This document shows positions 45,792 through 48,334 of a stretch of DNA of 48,334 bases, piece after piece. The DNA is from Variovorax sp. (GTDB taxonomy: Bacteria > Pseudomonadota > Gammaproteobacteria > Burkholderiales > Burkholderiaceae_C): NCBI GenBank assembly GCA_028292835.1, contig JAQGLP010000109.1, positions 1 to 48,334 on the forward strand, given 5' to 3'. Position numbers and translations under genes: made by a program. The notes under the pieces were generated by a model that saw only the letters and a list, made by a program, of their open reading frames with translations, was not told where the DNA came from and ran no database searches. Numbering within the stretch: the stretch's first letter is position 1; each line of letters starts with the position of its first letter.

Positions 45792-46058
45792 GTGGCAGCA
45801 GCTGATGGAACCAACGACGACCGCGCGAGCTTCGCGCGCGGCAGCGACACCGCTGAATTGCGCGGCGAATGCCCGCGGGAAATCGTGGATGTGCTGGACG
45901 CCGTCTCGATGGCCCGGAACTACCCATCCCGAAACGCGCTGGTGGTGGAGATCCTGCGGAGCTGGACGGACAAGGTACTGCACGAAGCCAGTGTCGTCGC
46001 CGCTGTGACGCGCCGCAATCCGCAGCCGTCGGATGCCGCCGGAGGGTCGCGGAGGTGA
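45792..46058 (+). CDS. Ribbon-helix-helix (Arc-like) regulator
   Basis: An 88-residue protein. Residues ~20-70 have the ribbon-helix-helix layout: a short strand ('TAELRGECP'), helix A ('REIVDVLDAVSMARN'), a turn with 'YPSRNALV', and helix B ('VVEILRSWTDKVLHEASVVAA'). Such proteins bind DNA as dimers through the strand. Located directly after the early terminator, it could adjust later early expression. Its stop is overlapped by the next gene's GTG. Confidence 0.7.
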   Translation: MAAADGTNDDRASFARGSDTAELRGECPREIVDVLDAVSMARNYPSRNALVVEILRSWTDKVLHEASVVAAVTRRNPQPSDAAGGSRR

Positions 46059-46234
46059 TCGCGGACCAGGCCATTCGTGGCATCACACACGACGACGTGG
46101 TGGCGATGGCGCGTGCGCAGGCCGAGCGTCAAGAGCCGATGGGGCACCACTTCGAAGCTGGCACCACACAGGCGTGCACGTACGAGCGTGCCTACCTTGA
46201 GCGTCAGCGCGAGCTGGACGAGCACCAGGGCTGA
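46055..46234 (+). CDS. Small hypothetical early protein (59 aa)
   Basis: Starts at GTG in a GTGA overlap with the RHH gene, with GGAGGG 7 bases upstream. The sequence begins 'MIADQAIRGITHDDVVAMAR' and ends with 'YLERQRELDEHQG', helical and acidic. It is followed after 2 bases by the methyltransferase. No family recognised. Coupling on both sides supports it as real. Confidence 0.5.
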   Translation: MIADQAIRGITHDDVVAMARAQAERQEPMGHHFEAGTTQACTYERAYLERQRELDEHQG

Positions 46235-46236
46235 AC

Positions 46237-47721
46237 GTGGCCGTACAAATCCTAGTGGGCGATTGCCGCACAACCCTGGCGCGGCTGGCGGAGCGCACGT
46301 TTCACACGTGCGTGACCTCGCCGCCCTACTGGGGCCTGCGCGACTACGGCACCGAGCCGCTGGAGTGGCCGGCGATCGCCTACGCGCCGCTGGCCGGGTT
46401 GCCGGCCTGTGTCGATGTCCCAGCCATGACCTGCTCGCTCGGCTTGGAGCCCACGCTGGAGGCCTTCATCGGCCACATGGTGCTGGTGTTCCGCGAGGTG
46501 CGCCGCGTGCTCCGCGACGACGGAACCCTGTGGGTCAACATGGGCGACAGCTACGCGGGATCTCGCCGCGGTGCTGGCTATGTGGGGGAACCGAGCGAAT
46601 CGCTGGCCGGGCCGCAGACCACGCACTCACGCGCCGCCAAGCAGAAGCTGACCGCCAGCCGCCGGCGCGATGCCCAGCCGGTGCCGCGCAGCGACGTCTG
46701 CGTGGCCGGCCTCAAGGCCAAGGATCTTGTCGGCCAGCCGTGGCGCCTGGCGCTTGCCTTGCAGGCCGATGGCTGGTGGCTGCGCTCCGACGTCATCTGG
46801 CACAAGCCCAACCCGATGCCGGAGAGCACGAAGGACCGGCCGACGAAGGCTCACGAATACGTCTTCCTGCTGGCCAAGAGCGAGCGGTACTTCTACGACG
46901 CCAACGCCATCAAGGAGCCGGCCAGCGAGGACACGCATGCGAGGTATGCGCGCGGACGCTCGGACACCCACAAGCATGACGAGCGCGCCCAGCTGGTCCC
47001 TGGCCAACGGCAACAGACGATCTCCAAGAGCTTCGAGCACATGCGCAAGCCGGTGGCGGGCTGGGCAACACGGGGCGGCAGCCACAGCACCATTGAACAC
47101 GCACAGGCCGACGCAACTCGCCCGGCGAAGCTCCTGCACAACCCGAAGGCAGCGCCAGCGGACAGCGGCATCAAGGCCAACGAGAGTTTCCAGGCCGCTA
47201 CCGCGCACGTGCTGGAGGACCGCAACAAGCGCAGCGTCTGGACGGTGGCAACGGAGGGCTACAAGGATGCGCACTTCGCGACCTTTCCCACGAAGCTGAT
47301 AGAGCCCTGCATCCTGGCCGGCACCAGCGCAAAGGGGTGCTGCCCGGCCTGCGGAGCGCCATGGAGTCGGCTCACGGCCGTCAGCTATAGCAACCCAGGC
47401 AACCGGACCACCAACGGCGCCAGGTCAACCGAGAACCGCGAGATAACCGCGGGCTTCAAGCAGCGGCTGGAAAAGAGCGTCGAAACGCTCGGCTGGGAGC
47501 AGGGCTGCCTGTGCGAGGCTGCACCGCCAGTGCCTTGCCGCGTGCTGGACTGCTTCGGTGGATCCGGCACCACCGGGCTTGTTTCCGACCGGCTGGGCTG
47601 CGACGCGGTGCTCTGCGAATTGAGCCCTTCGTATGCCGCCATGGGCGATCGCCGCATCGCTGGTGACCGCGGGCACGTGGCGCGCCAGCGCGGCATGGAT
47701 CTGGACGAGGCCCATGGCTGA
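46237..47721 (+). CDS. DNA methyltransferase (SPPY type, beta-class N4/N6)
   Basis: A 494-residue protein with a GTG start. Motif IV is S28-P29-P30-Y31 ('TSPPYWGLRDYG') near the N-terminus, and motif I 'DCFGGSGTTGLV' (D438-) is at the C-terminus. This permuted order is typical of beta-class amino-methyltransferases; SPPY often marks cytosine-N4 methylation, but N6-adenine is not excluded. 'RLALALQADGWWLRSDVIWHKPNPMPES' and 'HEYVFLLAKSERYFYDANAIKEP' are family signatures. A C-x-x-C ('GCCPACGAPW') with later Cys forms a zinc knuckle. There is no adjacent restriction gene, so it probably protects phage DNA or regulates replication. Overlaps the next gene by 8 bases. Confidence 0.85.
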   Translation: MAVQILVGDCRTTLARLAERTFHTCVTSPPYWGLRDYGTEPLEWPAIAYAPLAGLPACVDVPAMTCSLGLEPTLEAFIGHMVLVFREVRRVLRDDGTLWVNMGDSYAGSRRGAGYVGEPSESLAGPQTTHSRAAKQKLTASRRRDAQPVPRSDVCVAGLKAKDLVGQPWRLALALQADGWWLRSDVIWHKPNPMPESTKDRPTKAHEYVFLLAKSERYFYDANAIKEPASEDTHARYARGRSDTHKHDERAQLVPGQRQQTISKSFEHMRKPVAGWATRGGSHSTIEHAQADATRPAKLLHNPKAAPADSGIKANESFQAATAHVLEDRNKRSVWTVATEGYKDAHFATFPTKLIEPCILAGTSAKGCCPACGAPWSRLTAVSYSNPGNRTTNGARSTENREITAGFKQRLEKSVETLGWEQGCLCEAAPPVPCRVLDCFGGSGTTGLVSDRLGCDAVLCELSPSYAAMGDRRIAGDRGHVARQRGMDLDEAHG

Positions 47722-48334
47722 CCAGCAGCAAGACGGCAAGGCCGAAAAGATCAAGAGGCCGGCGTCTCAGTATTACTGGGGCGACTGGTTCAACGACGTC
47801 GCCCTGCAGTCCTGCTCACAGCCAGCACGCGGCCTGTGGCACGAAATGAACTGCCTGATGCACTCTGGCGAGCCCTATGGGCACCTCACGATGCCCAACG
47901 GCAAGCCCATGACGCCCGGGCAGCTGGCCAACCTGTGCAAGATCACGCCGGGACGCTGCAAGGCGCTGCTCGATGAACTGGTGGAGAACGGCGTCCCCTC
48001 CATCGATCCCGAGACTGGCGCGTATTTCTCCCGTCGCATGGTGCGTGACGAGCGTATCCGCAACGCGCGCGCCAACGGGGGAAAAGAGGGCGCGGAACAC
48101 GGCGCGAAGGGTGCTGAACATGGCGCGAAAGGGGGCCGTCCTGCGCAAGACAAGGGGGGTAAAAAAACCCCCCTTACCCAAGCGCCGAAACCCCCCCCTT
48201 CTTCTTCATCTTCTTCTCCATCTTCACCTTCGGTAGATACCTCCCCCCCTTCGGGGACCCCCTCCGCTCCAACCGCAAGCCCGGCGGCTCCGGCTGCGCC
48301 GACGCCGACGCCACCGCCCCCGCCACCGCCACCG
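47714..48334 (+). CDS. Replication-initiator-like protein (partial, runs off the window)
   Basis: 207 codons to the window end without a stop; the reading continues outside. The N-terminal ~130 residues ('YYWGDWFNDVALQSCSQPARGLWHEMNCLMH', 'PGQLANLCKITPGRCKALLDELVENGVPS', 'FSRRMVRDERIRNARANGG') form the winged-helix domain found at the N-terminus of phage O-like/DUF1376-type replication proteins. A flexible Lys/Gly, then Ser and Pro/Ala-rich linker follows (poly-Ser and poly-Pro runs). Tandem repeats and a G6-A7-C6 hairpin lie in the same DNA, as in lambda where the origin is inside O. The start overlaps the methyltransferase end. Confidence 0.75.
   Translation, partial: MADQQQDGKAEKIKRPASQYYWGDWFNDVALQSCSQPARGLWHEMNCLMHSGEPYGHLTMPNGKPMTPGQLANLCKITPGRCKALLDELVENGVPSIDPETGAYFSRRMVRDERIRNARANGGKEGAEHGAKGAEHGAKGGRPAQDKGGKKTPLTQAPKPPPSSSSSSPSSPSVDTSPPSGTPSAPTASPAAPAAPTPTPPPPPPPP
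48089..48130 (+). repeat. Two 21-bp tandem units (GAEHGAK coding)
   Basis: Two neighbouring 21-base units that differ at a few third positions encode Gly-Ala-Glu-His-Gly-Ala-Lys twice. They sit inside the replication protein's linker and are followed by a purine/pyrimidine-run hairpin. The arrangement could be a remnant of origin iterons, but the divergence at third positions fits a protein-level repeat equally well. Confidence 0.5.
48152..48175. other. Perfect AAGGGGGG/CCCCCCTT hairpin with A7 loop in coding DNA
   Basis: AAGGGGGG (48152-48159) pairs with CCCCCCTT (48168-48175) around a TAAAAAAA loop, inside the replication gene. G6, A7 and C6 runs in a coding region are slippage-prone and fold into a stable stem, a combination seen at frameshift or slippage sites and near AT-rich origin elements. 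Confidence 0.6.

Noticed and set aside
1..48334. CRISPR array, insertion sequence or rRNA
   Set aside because: No spaced direct-repeat array, transposase or rRNA-like sequence was seen on either strand.

Overview
The window is part of a temperate bacteriophage genome from a G+C-rich proteobacterial host, probably a beta- or gamma-proteobacterium. Three observations support this. Virion, recombination, integrase and repressor genes are tightly packed with start/stop overlaps. Codons end overwhelmingly in G or C. An attachment site copies the 3' half of a tRNA-Asn gene. The layout, with tail genes, then one ~4,600-codon polyvalent virion gene, then attP/int, resembles Bcep22-like podophages. 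That comparison is from memory and no search was run. attP is intact with phage genes on both sides, so the sequence is the free (circular or permuted) form rather than a prophage with its junctions. Terminase, portal, capsid and lysis genes are not visible and presumably lie outside the window.

Region 1 (1-28842, rightward) is the late virion operon. It holds a capsid-region tail end, two head-tail connector candidates, and a tail fibre with three GTSIKT repeats. Next come a fibre with a glycoside-hydrolase-like NEVWN motif, a nozzle-like protein, a J-tip-like protein and a tail chaperone. A GNAT-like protein, two candidate ejection proteins and a methyltransferase/APS-reductase-like fusion follow. 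The operon ends in a 4639-residue polyvalent protein containing pyrophosphatase-like, adenine methylase, SF2 helicase, zincin, phosphoribosyltransferase and LPD38-like parts. Inside that gene, three small +1-frame ORFs sit exactly at domain junctions. In two of them third-codon-position G+C is about 90% in the small frame against about 50% in the giant frame, so they look like genuine nested genes.

Region 2 (28843-29102) carries hairpins, a bidirectional terminator, the tRNA-Asn attP core and arm-type repeats on both sides. Region 3 (29097-44216, leftward) is one long early operon read from a strong promoter near 44265. It encodes small Cys-rich proteins, a RecT annealing protein with a YqaJ exonuclease, two paralogous small proteins, a J-domain protein, a Gp37/Gp68-like protein and an ASCH-like protein. 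It continues with a winged-helix protein, a MazG-like NTP pyrophosphohydrolase, a von Willebrand A (vWA) protein of unknown role, a DUF4224-like excisionase candidate and the tyrosine integrase.

Region 4 (44217-45752) is the lysogeny switch. It contains two operator copies on the leftward promoter, one on the rightward promoter, a repressor with a co-transcribed two-span membrane protein, a Cro-like protein, an extra HTH protein and a terminator right after the Cro-like gene. Region 5 (45792-48334, rightward) has a ribbon-helix-helix protein, a small ORF, a DNA methyltransferase and the start of a replication initiator cut by the window edge.
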